Assembly: GCA_964036045.1 (NCBI GenBank)
Contig: OZ038384.1
Location: forward strand, 56,145,355 to 56,209,354
DNA from: Eutreptiella sp. 'Long Island Sound 2002'
Lineage: Eukaryota > Euglenozoa > Euglenophyceae > Eutreptiales > Eutreptiaceae
Direction: 5' to 3'
DNA: 64,000 nucleotides
The notes under the pieces are model-generated. The model searched no databases. It was given only the letters and a program-made list of their open reading frames with translations, and was not told the DNA's origin. The number at the start of each line of letters is the position of its first letter. Positions within the stretch are counted from its first letter, which is position 1. The translations under genes and the position numbers were made by a program. Below are positions 19,401-32,310 of this stretch, one piece after another.

Positions 19401-20339
19401 CCTCCTCGATTTGCGTGGGGGATTCCTCGATGATCGTAGGATTTAGCCTGGATCCGCTCGGGGGATTGGGATACGCTCCCAAGGCAGGAGATTCCTCCAC
19501 CAGGGAGGGAAACCGCCGCCATCCACTCATTGGACTGGGCGACGATTCCACCACAGTGGGGTTCTGCCTAGTCCCCGACAGGGCTTGCTGGATCAGGGTC
19601 ACGGCCTCTCGAGCCGGACCCAGATGGCCATGGGGATCAGGCGTGAGCGCGAGGACTCGACGGTTTTCAGCGTCGAGTTGGTCAACAACGGGGCTGATGG
19701 GCCCTGCCGCAAACAGGGTTTTTCTGACCTGAGGCTCTGGCAACCCCCCTAGCGACAGAGGAGTGCCAGAGTCGACCACGATAGGCCCCATTGGCGAAGC
19801 CATCGTACCCCAGTGAGCAGCGCGTGAGGGCGCAGCGTTCGTACACTCGATCACCCCAGTAGATTGGTCGATTACTGCCCGATTCTCGGCGCTAGTAACG
19901 GTTCCCGAACCCATAATAGGCGATTGTGGTGCTCTTATTGCTCCCTGGGGGTAGCCGTCTATTTCCCCCCCAACCATCCCAGGTACACCAGCTGGATTTC
20001 GAGGATGGGGGCCCCGATGGGAACATTCGGGGATTTCGGAAACTTAGGATTCGTAGCCACTTGGGGCTTGGCCCGTTTTTGCGGCCCCTGCCCGGTCGAT
20101 GGGGTCAGGGCCGAGGAGGTCCTGAGAGTGGGGACCTGGACACCCTCAGCTATCCCTCCCGGGGAAGAGATTTGAATTTGAATTTGGTCCACGATGTCTT
20201 GGACCGATCGCTTTCCGCGATGCCAAACGCCCAACAGAGACGAAACATTTTCGCCTCTGCTACCATGAAACCAGACCGGGTGGTCAGGAGCAGAGGTCGC
20301 AGTGGCCTGGGCAGCAACATTGCTTGGCACAGAAGACAT
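16443..20339 (-). pseudogene. G1 gag polyprotein (frame broken at two homopolymers)
   Basis: Structural protein of the G1 element. A Met at 20,339 opens the same frame used later by gag and pol. The frame slips at a C7 run near 19,970, continues from about 19,977 to 18,640, then slips back near a C-run at 18,602-18,631. The first half is Pro/Ser-rich and repeats a motif of the form PMSGxxxRPxLVxxSP at least five times. A helical region (around 18,380-18,100) precedes the capsid-like retrotransposon-gag segment (17,430-16,980), which carries FNGQLECYDEWVEKLQQLF, WLKAII and FLEQRFHEYDPS. It ends at the first amber codon at 16,443. Both slips fall in homopolymers, so they may be sequencing errors rather than decay. 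Confidence 0.75.
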
Positions 20340-20564
20340 AACGATAGTGTTGACTGAATAGTATCCCGCAAACTGATATGGTACACATAGCCAATGAAAT
20401 ACCTGATATCCACATATGAGAAATCCACCCTATCATCCACTAATTGATAGAACTACTAAACATCCAAGATTGCCTTATCTATCCCACATCCTATGTTCCT
20501 AACAAGGAAATGGAATATGATATACCCTATCCCACATATATCCCATATATAGGGCCATAGAATG
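20340..20564 (-). promoter_or_regulatory. G1 5' leader or LTR remnant
   Basis: AT-rich non-coding DNA upstream of gag on the minus strand, ending at the LINE-B copy B junction. The minus strand contains a TATA-like CTATATATGGG near its outer end, as expected for an LTR promoter. I could not identify a primer-binding site or an LTR boundary, and the second LTR is outside the window. Confidence 0.4.
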
Positions 20565-20572
20565 CTCCCTTC

Positions 20573-23500
20573 TGCGGTTTCCGGAGGGCCACGGCAGGCG
20601 GCGAGGAGGACATGACCCCCACGCTCCACCCGTCCCGGCACAGGGTGGACACCTTCCTGGTCAACGAACCCCTCGTGCCGTGGTCCCTGCGGGAAAGCCT
20701 CTGGGCTCGCGGCATGGCACAGCCCCGGGTGGTCGGCTCGGACCACCTCCCGGTCCGCCTGGCCTTGCCGGGCCTCCTCAACGCAGCGGGGCGCGCGGCG
20801 ATGCCCACCCCCTACAGCCACACGGAGGGCCGCCTCCTCCCGTACGACGCCGAGGCCGCGCCCGTCCAACACTGCCTGTGGGCAGCGGTCACCGCCGCGC
20901 AGGATGAACCCTCCCTGGCGCCCTGGCTGGGTCCCGCAGAGCAGCACGCATACGGGTCCATGCCCGCGGCCGCGGTGGACAAGGTGTTCGAACACCTCCA
21001 CGCGGCGCATGACGCCCTGGCGCGTGTGGTGGGACGCCGGCAGCCGTCCCCGGCGGGGACGGACCCGGCGGAGGAGGACCCCCCGGAGAGCGGAAAGCGG
21101 CTCCAGGCGTCGGTCCTCCGCTATGACACCCTGGCAGCGTGCGCGCCGGCAGCGTACCAGGCGGACGCGGCACGGCATGGCATCCGGTCCGAGGTGGCGC
21201 TCTGGCTCGCGGAGGAGCTGCGGGGTGCGTCGCCCGGGTTCCGCCCGACCACACAGGGCCAACTACAGGAGGAGCTGGAGAGGCAAGCAGCCGCCCTCGA
21301 AGACGACATTCGTCAACTCCGCGCACTCCTGGCGGCAGACCGCAAGCGCGCCATCAAGGACTTCTGGCGCCGCCACGCCCCCGACATCGCCCAGCGGTGG
21401 AAAGCCTTGCGGGGAGCCATAGAGGTAGAGGCCCCGGGCCCGTCAGGCCTCTGGAACGTGCGGGTCCCCAACACCCAAACGCTCCACACGGAGGCCCACG
21501 ACGTGATGTTCGCAGTTCGCGCCTTCTGGCGGGAACTGTATGACAAACGCCGGGTGGACCTCCCAGGCTTCCAGGCAGTCCTCGGTCGCCATGTCCCCCG
21601 GGTTCCTGACGGCGCCAGGACACAGGTCCAGCAGTACTCCATGCAGGACCTGAGATCCGCCCTCGACAAGGCCGATGGCAAGGCCCCAGGTTCCAACCAC
21701 GTGGAGGCCCGTTTCATCAAGGCCCTCCCGGCACTCGTCCAGTGGCTCCTGGTCCACTCCTACCGGGCCATCCTCCGCGGCGCCCCGCCAGCGATGCACT
21801 GGAGGGACGCGCACATCTGGCTCAGCCCCATGGTACCGGGCTCCGCCAGACTGGACGACTACAGGCCCATAGCCCTGGGCCAGCTGGACATGAAGCTGCT
21901 CACGGGCCCCCTCACCCAGCGCATCACAGAACTGCTCACACGGCACGGAGTGGTCAGTGACTGGCAGCAAGGGGCCCTCCCTGGCTCCAACACAGCCCCC
22001 CCATTGTTCATGACGCAGCGGCAGCTCCAGCGGGGAAGGCCCAACTACGTTTTCTCCTTCGACGACCGCAAGGCCTTCGATACCGCCCCGCACGGCGCCC
22101 TCCACCTCATCCTGCGCCACCTCTCCGTGCTGCCGGAGGTCATCGAAGTCCTGATCTGCCTCCACACGTGCGCCAGGCTGCGCATCGTCACCACAGACGG
22201 GCTAACGCAGCCCGTCCACATGCTGCGCGGCGTCCGGCAGGGCAACCCCGAGAGCCCCCTGCTGTACGCGCTCCTCCTGGAGGCCCTGCTCAGGGCGCAG
22301 GGGCACCGCCTGCGCCCGCCGGGAGGGGCCGAGCAAGGCCTCATCCAGGCCTACATTGACGACCTGCTGGTAGTGGCCCACACGCTGCAGCATTTCGTTG
22401 AAGGCGTGGAGGCGGTTGCGCGTACCTGGGGATGATGGGCATGGAGCTCAACCCCCGCAAGTGCGCCATGGCCACCACGGAGGGGGTCCCGGGCCTGCAG
22501 CTGCGCCTCTGTCCCCACCTGGAAAACCCATGGCACTGGGTACCAGCGGCGGACTCCGTCCCCTACCTGGGACTCCAGCTGCAGCCGGACGGGGAGTTCT
22601 CCCTGCAGCGCAAGCACCGGCTGTGCCTGGCGGCGGTGCACCACTGGTGCCTCAACACCCTCGCGCCACCGAAAGTGGTGCAGGACGTCATCCTGGCGAT
22701 CCTCGGGGGGGTGACACAGTACGTCGCTCCTTCTGCCGAGGACCCCGACACCGCGCGCCACCTGGACCACATCATGGTCCAGGTGGCGAAGGACAGGGCG
22801 CGGTACGCCTTCGACGCCTCGCGGGACAGCCTGCAGGATGACTGGACCCTGGGGCTCACACGGGTACCAACGCGGTGCCAGCAGGCAGCGGTGGCCCTCG
22901 TGGGTACACTCTTCCACCAATGCTCAACCTCCGTGCGCGCCCAGGTCACCAAGATGTTCTGGGAAATAGCCGGCGCGCACGGAATATGTCCCGAGGTGCA
23001 GTACCCCGTCCCGGAGTTCGCAACTCTAGCGGGAGGTGACTGGGTCCACCGCATACGCCGGGCCCTGGCCGCCCTGGGAGTAGGGCTCTACAACCCCATC
23101 GCGTGCCCCAGGGCGGCCCATGTCCAACTACAGTCCCCACCGGGCAAAATCGTCACGCTGCGCACCGTCAAGCTGCGACACCGCGACACGTGCCGCCTGA
23201 CGGTGCCGCGCACGACGCCCTGGTATGGGCACCACAGGCCAGGGCACCCCTTCCCCGACAACGACGACCCGTGGCTGACGGCGTTGCGGGAATGCCTCAA
23301 CCAATGCGCCGATGAACACCTCCACAATTGCCGCGGCGAGCAGGAGCCCACCAACCACCCCGGGTGGCGCGACGCCTTGGTCCACCTCTTCCACACCACC
23401 GGCACACGGGACCCCCGCCTGAGACTCGTCCACCCCAAGAGGGCTAAGCAGGACGCCCACACCGGCCCACGGGTGACCTCGGACGGCCTGCACCTCCACG

Positions 23501-26500
23501 TCGGGGGCTACCGCCGCCGGGCCGGCCTATCCTCCCCCACGCGGGGGGCGGCGTACCACCCGCCGGCGGCCCTCATGTACATCTTCCACGACGTACTCGC
23601 GGACAGCGAGCACCGAGAGCCTAACGCGGATGCGGCGTGGCCCGAGCCCCTGCGCCCCGAGCCCCACGCGCCGACGCCGGTGTGGTTGGTGACCACGGAG
23701 GACCAATGCACCCGAGCGGCGGGGCAAGCGCAGCTCCAGGCCGAGTGGGTAACAGTGCAGGTGGGGGCAGGCCAGCCCAGGCCCCGTGGACTCCCCTGTG
23801 GCACCGCCCTACTGGTAGCTACGGGGGTGCCGCACGACCCACACATGGCGGTGCACGCGCTGGAGGACCAGCTGGAGGATGCGGGACACCTGGTGGTGCA
23901 CCAGCGCGGAGGCCCGGCGTGGCTCAGGGAACATGTGACGGCACTCCGGTCCTGGGCAAGCACGATCGCCGGGGCGGAAATCCGGCTGCACGACCACCCG
24001 GCGATCAGCCCCGGCGACACCAGGGCGCTGAGCGTGGACCAACTGACCCCCAGCCACCCCGACGTCCGGTGGCACTGCGCCGACCTCAACGCGGGCTGGC
24101 TCAGCCCCACTTGGTACTACTGGATCCCGGAGGCCCGGGGCCACACCTCTTCCGATGCGTCGGGGGGCGGACCCTGCAAACACGCCACCAGCGTCGCTCT
24201 CGCCGCCGACCTCAGCCGCAAGTGGGCGGTGGCCATCTCGGGCATGGTGCCCGACGGGGACGGGGTGGCCACCTCCCTCCCCCTGCAATACGGCGCCCGA
24301 CGACCGTGGGTCCACACGGTGGACGCCGAAGTCATCCTCCACCTCCTGCGACACGCGGATCGCGAGCGGACTACGGGGGTCCCCGCGGGCGCGGCGAAGG
24401 TGGTCAACCAGATGCCCCTACGGTGGCTCCAGGACGGCCTGTGCGCGCGAGGGCGACACGCCGGGCACCCGTTCTGGTACGTCCCAGCCACCTCGCACCA
24501 CAGTGACGCCCTACTGCACAAGGCGGACTGCGCGGCGTCCCAGGACACCGTCCTGCAGAACACGCCCCCGGACCCTGGCCACGCCCAACTCATTCGCGGG
24601 TCATGACGGCCACCTCGATCTACGGCCCCCCACGATGCGGACGCTCGGCGAGGTCGCGCAGCGGGCGCAGACGGACCATGCGCTGACACATCGAACACAC
24701 ACACCTCTGGGCGCGGCCCACGCCACAGCCTATGTCCACGCCCGGGACCTCACCGCGACGGCCACCAACCGCCGGGCGCTGCGGGCCAGAGAGGGCCACA
24801 CGCCGGTGCAGCGCAGGCTCCGCGTCCGTAAGGAGCGGCTCTCCGGCGTCGCCGTCCTCCCACAACCGTGCCTCCTATGCGGCGGCCCGGAGGAGACCCC
24901 GGTGCACAGGCACGTGGGGTGCGCCCACTCACGGCTCCTCTGGCCCCACTACCGCCAGGCGGTGCACAAGGCGGCCCGCCACCTCCCATGCGGGGACAAA
25001 GCCCTGTTGGTGGCCTCGTGGCGCTCCGCAGGCGCCACATGGATGGAAGTCTTCTGCTCTGAGCTGGTGCTCGAGGACGCAGAGGCGCAGCTCCGCGCCA
25101 TAACCCGCTACGACCCGCAGGGAGGGACCTCTGTAGACGATTTCCTCCACCACATGCTCCGGCTGGGGGACTTCGCATTAGAAGTTTGGAACCACCGGCT
25201 GGAGCAACTCTTCCGCGAGCCCCTAAGCGCGGCGGCCCGGGTGCACCGATGGCTCATCGTAGCAGAGGGCGACCACCCCCCCCCTCCCCCGCGCCCTGAC
25301 AAGGACTTCGTAGCCTCCCTCCATGTCGTGCATGGCACTCTGGAGTGCCCGCCACAAGAGGGCCCCCACTAGTACGGGGACCTGCCGGGGGGTTTCTCGC
25401 AGCACCTACAAGACGCCCTCTTCCCACCGTGGATCATCGGGCGCGGCTCCATGACCGCGTGGGAGGCACGCATAGTGGGTGAGGAGTGGGCGCGCGAGTG
25501 GGGCCGACGGTGCGCCGCCACGCGCGCCCTGGAGACCCCTGCGCAACGATACGCCGCCATCCCGCTCCAGGGATGGGGGCCGGACACCCGGCCGAGACCC
25601 ACCGTGATCCGCGGGGCGGGACCTGACCACCCGTGGGACGCGGCGACGGGGGAATGGCTGCAAGGGGCCCCGGGGCCGCAAACAGGATGGACTGGGGACG
25701 TGTCCTCACTCATCAGGACGCACGTCCCCCCCCTCATCGTCCTTCACGCCGCCAACGTACTCCGGGCTACGGAGATACGCAAATGGGGATACAACACGGC
25801 CACCGTCTGATGGCACCCCCCGGAGGACGGGGCCGCCCAGCTCGCCGTGGCGCAACTCAAAACTGGGAGGCCCGTATACGACGACGCCCTGTCCTGGCTG
25901 GGCGACACCCAGGGGCCCTTGCTCCTCATGCTCCCCACCAACCTTGCAGCCGCGCTGCGCCAGGAGCTGGACGGCTGCGAAGGGCTGCGAGTGGGGTGGG
26001 AGGCAGTCGCGGACTGCACCCTACTGGCCCTGCTCCACCGGGACGCCGCAAACGGATGCGAATGGGATACGCTGGCGCCCCACCTCACCGGGCGCCACGT
26101 GTACATGGCTACCCCCCCCCAGGGGCACCCCCGCCCGGCGTGGGACGACCTCATCGCCGCCTTCCAAGACCACGGGATTCTCCCCGACGACATGTGGCAG
26201 GAGGTCCAGCAGAAGACGCTTAGCGGGGACTACCGGCGCCGCGTCCGCGCCCACCTGCCGGAGATCCGGGACCCCCTCCGGCAGAGGTGGGACGACCTCT
26301 GGCTCCGGCATCTCGACCCTTGGTCGCGGCCCTCCCACCTCTCACACACCTGCCGACTCTGCGGGGAATGCGACACGGTGTCCTCCGCAGCGTCGACAGG
26401 AGCCAACAGGTGCGCGCGGTGCGCCAAGGTGGCCGCGGGCCCCTGGCCCGAACGTGCCGCGGGCCTGCGCAGGCGCACTGAGGAGGAGGCCTTGCACCGG

Positions 26501-26629
26501 CGCATTGAGGGGGCACACGCCCCCTCACACAAACGCGCGGGCCCCGCGGGCGCTGCCCTTCTGTGGATCCACGTGCACCTGCGGGACCCCACATCCGTTG
26601 CGCACCTGTCGCACGTGTTCGCGCCCTGA
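20573..26629 (+). pseudogene. LINE-B ORF2: endonuclease C-terminus, RT, RNase H, zinc motifs
   Basis: Degraded polyprotein. It opens inside an APE endonuclease (SRHRVDTFLV, then GSDHLPVRLAL). RT motifs follow: YRPIAL (21,860), motif A FSFDDRKAFD (22,050), GVRQGNPESPLLYAL (22,230) and YIDDLLV (22,351). The frame slips by one near 22,430 (G run) and again near 24,600. RNase H is suggested by DAEVILHLL and HHSDALLHKADCAAS (24,320-24,540). A Cys/His motif CLLCGG...H...C lies near 24,870-24,930. The same frame then continues through TAG (25,370-25,372) and TGA (25,808-25,810) to 26,629, with another CxxC pair (CRLCGEC...CARC, 26,350-26,430). The C-terminal extension after the first zinc motif is about 560 codons, which is long for a LINE. 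An in-frame stop at 20,558 confirms the 5' truncation. Confidence 0.82.
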
Positions 26630-26732
26630 CCCCCACCCGCAGCCACCCTTCGCAGAGCCCGCAGTACCATGCCACGCCGACAGGGGGATGGGCTGGGACA
26701 CGCCAGGGCCCGCCGCTAAGTGCAGGAGGTGA

Positions 26733-27779
26733 CCGTCCGGGGCCTGGTAGCGGACGCGGTGGCGGAGGCGCATGAGGCGCACACTGCCGCACGACGTGAC
26801 CCGACGGGCAGTGCGAGGGCTTACTCAACGAGACCGCCCTCCGAGCCGTCCGCGCCCTGAACAGAGCAGGGGCCCCTACGCTCCTCCCGGCGATGCACCG
26901 GATCGTGAACGCCATCCAGCCGGGGCTCATCGGCCCGGAGGCGGCCCTCTATCGGCACTGGATGGAGTGGCGCGAGTCCAACCGGTCGGGCCCGCCCCTG
27001 CCCACGGGGGACACCCTGCGGCTGACAGGAGCGGGGTCTGCCATGTCCCTCCGCAGCAGCGCCCCAGCCCTGCTGCACGCCCTCAGGACGCGCTACCCCG
27101 GGGACAGGGCCCCGTACCTGAACCAGGCGCGGGCCACATACCCGGGGGGAGTGTCCGAGCTGGATGCGGTGCTCCAACTTCTACACCCACCCGACGAGGA
27201 CCTGGAGGTGGGCGAAACGACGGTGTTCGTGGAAGGCGCGGACGAGGCGCCCGCCCGTCCCCGGCCGACCAGCCCGGTGTACGAAGGCACCAGGCCGACC
27301 CCCTGTACGCCATTGTGTGCGAGGCGTTCCCCAGGGAGCCCGCCTGGTGCCCCGCCCTCCCGCCGGCGACACACGTGCCCCGCGGCTTGGCCAACCCAGA
27401 CCTGTCCCCCCCCCTCTCCAGAACCAGCAGTGCCCACCACAGGGGGCAAGTCCTCTGGCAAGAGCGCCCTGGCACCCCCCTGCTCCTCCTCGTCGTCGCG
27501 ACCCGCGGGGACCCGGAACGGGTCCTGGTGATCACCTCCACCCACCTCTATGGGGCAGCACCCGTACCCCGCCCCCGCCTCCTGGCGCCCGCGGCGCGGG
27601 AGGGGGTACACACCTTCCTGCGAACACAGGAGGTCACCGCCGTTACGGGGGTCCACCTAGTGTGGCTCCCCCCGGCACCACCCGACGACCCTCGGGGGCC
27701 CAGGGCCCTGAGCCCCGCCCCAGACTGGGAGCTGTGGCGCGACGCGTGGGCCGCGTGGCTCCCTCGCCTCCCCTCCTAA
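26733..27779 (+). pseudogene. LINE-B downstream module 1, unknown function
   Basis: Protein-like plus-strand sequence in at least three frames joined by frameshifts. The first piece reads VTVRGLVADAVAEAHEAH, the second includes NETALRAVRALNRAG and AMHRIVNAIQPGL with EDLEVGETTVFVEG, and the third runs from about 27,295 with DPLYAIVCEAFPREPAWCP to DWELWRDAWAAWLP and a TAA at 27,777. Amino-acid composition is balanced in these frames but not in the alternatives, which is why I prefer them. No domain is recognised. It lies between ORF2 and the RG/QG-rich ORF, so it may be a C-terminal part of ORF2 or a separate ORF. Confidence 0.4.
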
Positions 27780-27960
27780 TGCCGATGGATGGCCACCGGC
27801 CCTCGCCCGTACGGGGCTGACGCCACAGCCGACCCCGACCCCCTCCCCCCCTCCCCCCCGCAGAGCACTGCACAGCACTGCCCACGGCACGACACTGATG
27901 CACCGGGAGGTAGTGGGAAGGGCGCACCTGCCACCAGGCATGCCTACCAGGATAACAGGG

Positions 27961-29955
27961 ATGTCAGACTCCGATGGCTCCCCCCAGCGGGACGACCGCC
28001 ACCACCGCCGGTCCCGCTCCCGCTCCCCCGTCTCCCCGGAAGGGGCGGGGGAAACCCCCGCGGAGCGCGAGGAGCGTTGGCTGGCGGAGGCGGCGGTGCC
28101 GGTCGGGCCGCCGGCTGGACAGCCCCGGGCGGCCTCCGCTGACAGCGGGCCGTCGACCCAGGAGCCTGAGCCGGCCGAGGTGACCGCTCCGCCGCCCAAA
28201 CAGCAAGCCCTGCCTCCCCGCCCCGGGAGGGGGCCCCAGACGCGCGGGGAGCGGAGACCGCAGCCCCAGCGAGCCACGCCGCGGCCCCAACCGCGGCCCC
28301 CGGCACGCTGCCGACACGGCGGGTAGCCCAGGCGCAGGAACCAGGTGCATCGCCGAGGGCTGCCGCAGCCACAGAGGGGAGCGGGGGAGGTGCGCGAGGG
28401 GTTGCGACCGCGGCCCCAGCGAGCCGCGCCACCGCCTCGTCCGGCCACGCCGCAGCCCCCAGCACGCCAAGAAAGCGGGGGACGGACCGCGCACGGGCCA
28501 CGGGCGCCTTGCCGGTGGCCGCCGCAGCAGCCGCAGTGGGCAGGGAGAGCGCAAAGTACCGCACCCACGCCAACCCCACCCACACCCACACCAGCCCCCC
28601 CAAGCCTTTCCCCCCCAAGCCCTTCTCCCCGGGGCGGACGCGGCACGTCCGCCCCCCGGCGCCCGAGCGCTCCCCGCCGGGCGTCACGCTGCGGCAGCTG
28701 CAAAGGCAGCGGGACGCCCGGCGCATGATCCAGGAAGGAGGGGACGGCGCGCAGGCGGAGCTGCGTGCCAGCCACAGGAGCGCGGAGCGGGGGACAGGAG
28801 GCGACAGGGGAAGTGCCCAGGGGCACGCGCAGGGAGCGGGCCAGGGCACACGCGGCAAGGAGCAAGGGCGCAAACACGGACGGGGCACCGAGGCCAGCAG
28901 CAGCGGAGGGGGACAGAGCGCGGGCAGCGGACGGCGCGACACAGGGCAGGGAGCCGGGAAGGGGCCAGGGCACGGGAAGGGCGCGCAGGGGCGCGGGCAG
29001 GGCGCCCAGGTGCATGGAGCGAAGCCAGGGACGGTGGGCGAGCAGGCAGGCCAGGGCGTGGGTGACAGGGGGCGGGACCCACGGCACCGGCAGGGGGACA
29101 GAGGCCTGGGGGCGGGAAGGGGGCCCAAGGGCAAGGGCAAGGGCAAGGGCGCCACAGGCTCCCAGGGACAGGCGGAACGGGGCAAGGGAGCCCGGGGGGG
29201 AGGGCGGGTCAAAGGGAGGGGGGCAGGGGGCGGGGTACCCCCGCAGCCGGACGTGCAGCTGGCGAGGTGCATCCCCCCCGGCATCCAACAGATGCCGGCG
29301 CACAACACCCACCACCACCACCACAACCACCACCACTCCTACAACATTGAACCCGACGCTGGAGAGCTCATCCCCCCCAACCCCCACGACCCCAGCACCA
29401 GCCAGCCCCCCCCGCGCCGAGAGCGGAGCCGGCGCGGATGGCCTCGGCGGGCGGGGGGCGGGGCGCGGCACCGGCGCCGCAGGCACAGGGGCTGCAGGGG
29501 GAGCCGGCGCGAGGGGCAGGGGGAGCCGGGCCCTGGGACCGGGACTGGGGCACGGTTCGGACCCTCTGGGGGATGAGGCCCCCCCCCTGGTGGGGAAGGT
29601 GTGCGGGTGGTTGAGCTGGGCCAACCAGGGGACCACCAGGGGGCTGAGGAACTGGCCTTTCGATGCCGTGCTCCTCCGGAGGGACGGAGGAAACCGACAG
29701 GTACCCCCGGGGGGGTGGGCAGGCTCAGAGGACCACAAGAGGGTCCTCAGGTCAGTGATCCGGGCGCCGTGGCCCGACAGGGGGCCGACGTGGCCGGCCT
29801 TCCTGGAAGGGGGGGCGGTGCTCCGCATCACGGACGCGGACGCCAACAACTGGCCCCTCCGGGCTTTGCGCAGCGCCCTCGCCCACTGGCGCTACCGCAG
29901 GCGCAACCCGCCACCGCCACAGCCCCAGCCCCCACACAAGCGGCGGTGCAGGTGA
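27961..29955 (+). pseudogene. LINE-B downstream ORF, basic low-complexity (ORF1-like) protein
   Basis: A start MSDSDGSPQRDD is followed by an Arg/Ser stretch (HHRRSRSRSP) typical of RNA-binding proteins. One frameshift near 28,325 leads to an Ala/Pro-rich segment, LRQLQRQRDARR, and a long GQG/GKG-rich tract. A His-rich segment follows (29,308-29,336). A second shift leads to the conserved C-terminal module (WANQGTTRGL, ITDADANNW, tail PHKRRCR) ending in TGA at 29,953. Copy A shares the middle and C-terminal parts. Composition resembles a LINE ORF1, yet it sits downstream of RT, the reverse of the usual order. Either this element has an extra 3' ORF or the block is a fusion of two elements that is now propagated as one unit. 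Confidence 0.5.
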
Positions 29956-32310
29956 CGGCCCAGACGGCAGATGCGAGAGAGTGGGGGGGGGGGGCGGGGG
30001 ACAGAGAGTGGGGGGGGGGGCTGGGCCCCCTGTCCCCCGCCCCCCCCACGATACGGCGTGACGGAGGAGTGCGCGCCACCTCCCGCGGGAGGGAGGGCGG
30101 AGGCAGCGACCGCGGGGGGGAACCTACTGCCCCACAGCCCGCTAACCGCTGACCGCTAACCCTCACGGCCGCCCCCGGCCAGCCAGCGCCGCGCGGCGAC
30201 GGCCAGGGGGACAGGGGACCCCAGCGAGGGCCTGCACGAGGGTCTGGCTCTAGGTATAGGGGGGCGGGGGGAGAGTGCGACCCCCCAGCCGACGGCTGGC
30301 CCCCGGGGCCGGAACCGCCAGGCCGCCCCCGCTCGGCCGTCAGGGGGAGGCGCCAGGGGACCAGAGGCCCCCCCCCACTCCCCGCCCCCTCCCCCTCAGG
30401 CCCAACAGCGGACGGAGGCAGACCGAAGAGACGGCAGCCCCGCAGCCCCCCCGGAGAGGCCGCTACACCCGGGGTGAGGGGGCACCGCGGCCGCGGAAAG
30501 CGCCCCCGGTGAACGGCCGCACGCTCCCGCCCTGCCCGCTGCCGACAACGGCGGACTGGCGGCGCCCAGGACGGCGCAAACGGAGCGGCCCCTTCAGAGG
30601 CCGGCCTGGGGAAGGCGGGGGCGCGAACCAGGGCGGGGGGATCACCCCCCCCCCCCTCCCCCCCCCGCCGCACTGACCCATCGGCGGCCGACCGGGCCGC
30701 GCCTGACGCCCACGGCCGCCCGGCAACCCCCACGGCACGAGTATACCCCGGGGGGGCGCGCCGGAGACAACGGATGGCAGGCCAACGCCCGACGGGGCGG
30801 GGGGGCGGGGGGCGGCGGAGCGGCCCCCCCCCCGTTCCTCCCCCCCAGCTTGAGGGCCACAGGGGCGACCCTCCGCCCCCCCGGAGCCGAGGGGACGCCC
30901 CCCCTCCCCCAGAAGGGACCGCGACGCCAGGGGGGGGGGGGTGCGGCTGGACGTGCACACCGCGCGCCCCAGCGCCCCCAGCCGCCTGCTCCCAACCCAC
31001 ACCAGCGCGCCGGAGCGGCGCGCGGACCGAGCCTGGGGGCAGCGCACGGCGGGGCACCAGAACAGTATGGGGGCCGCGCCCCCCATGACCCCCCCATGAC
31101 CATTGCCCACTCGGGGAGGGCAGAGGGGGGGTTCAGGTCCGAAGGGGCCCCAGGGGGAGCAGTCCATGGGCCGCCCCTCATACCCCCCCCCCCGGGGCGC
31201 CCCCGCGACCCCGACCGAACGAGCACGCCGGGGGGGAGTGCGCCGACAACAAGAGGGGGGCCAGGGTAGGGAACCGCGGGCCGCCCCCCAGAGGGGGAGC
31301 AGGGAGGCCGCGACGTGACCCCCCCCCCCCACCCCCCCCAACGGCCCGCAAGCCGCGGGGGCGCCGGCCCCCAGCCCCCCAGGCAGGGGGGATGGTCCCC
31401 CCTTTCCCTGGCCGAGAGAGGAGCCGGAGCACGGCCCGCCCCCCCGCCCCAGCCGCCAGCTCCCACAAGAACCCCGGGGAGCAAGCGAGCCCGCGCCAAG
31501 GCGCCAGGACGCCGCACAGATCGCGCGAAGAGAAGGCGGGCGAGCACCAACCAGAGTGGTATGCAGACCACGCCCCGCATGACCAGAACGACGCCAGTGA
31601 CACCCGCTTTGCTGCCTGCCCAGGGAAGGCAGAGGGACGGATCGAGGCAGAGCGACCCCCCGCCTTACTGGCCCCCCCGGCCGCACAAGCGGGGAGCACG
31701 GCGCACAGGCCGCCCCCCCCCCCAAACCCGGCCCCCGGCACACGAACGCCACAGACCCGCCCCACGGGGGGCGCACAGCCCCAAGCCAGGTAGGGGAGAA
31801 CCGGGACCGGACCGCCCCCCCCCCAAGCACGCCAGACGGAGCAAGGGACCGGGGCAGGACACGCGGAGGGGCACAGACCACGTGGAACGGCCCTACCAGC
31901 GCCCAGTGCCGGGACCGCGCGAGGTGCGCACGCCACACCACCCAGGGGGGGGGGGAGCGGACGCCGCGGGAGCGCGAGCGCACACACACGCAAAGGGCAC
32001 GCGGGGACTACCAGAAGGGCAACCAGACCGAGCTCGCGGAACGCACACACCGCGTGGAATGGCGTACCAGTGAGCGAGGGTAAGGGACACCCGGACGGGA
32101 CGACCCGCCACACGCAGCGCGGGACACGCGGGGCGGGAAGGGGGAAACGGGAGAGACACAACACCAGGTACCGGCCCGAGCCCCCCGAACCAGCCGCGAG
32201 CGCCGTGAACACACGGACGGGGCACTGCACCCGCCAAGGCAGTAGTCGCGCACTGTGCCACGCCTGAATCCCTAGGCTAGGCAGCCTCCGCGCCAGCCCA
32301 AGGGGGTCCC
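29956..32310 (+). other. LINE-B 3' region (copy B), GC-rich
   Basis: Same 2-kb GC-rich region as 11,185-13,252. It contains islands well conserved between the copies (around 31,590-31,640 against 12,335-12,385) separated by variable C/G runs. Long open frames on both strands reflect composition. I see no domain. Confidence 0.55.

Larger units (their letters stand above)
13899..20564 (-). mobile_element. Ty3/gypsy G1, right part (RT through gag and leader)
   Basis: Continuation of the gypsy element seen at 1-1,225, on the minus strand. Order 5' to 3' on that strand: leader or LTR remnant (20,564-20,340), gag (20,339-16,443), protease-like domain, an extra module, and RT to the break at 13,899. 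No zinc knuckle in the usual CCHC form is clear in gag; a Gly/Lys-rich tract lies after the first amber codon. Frame changes in gag fall in C homopolymers (around 19,970 and 18,600-18,635). It abuts LINE-B insertions on both sides. Confidence 0.85.

Noticed and set aside
27657-29849. A 730-codon minus-strand frame opposite the LINE-B downstream ORF
   Set aside because: The plus-strand frames hold the conserved modules shared with copy A and fit the element's orientation. The minus frame has low-complexity composition and no motif.
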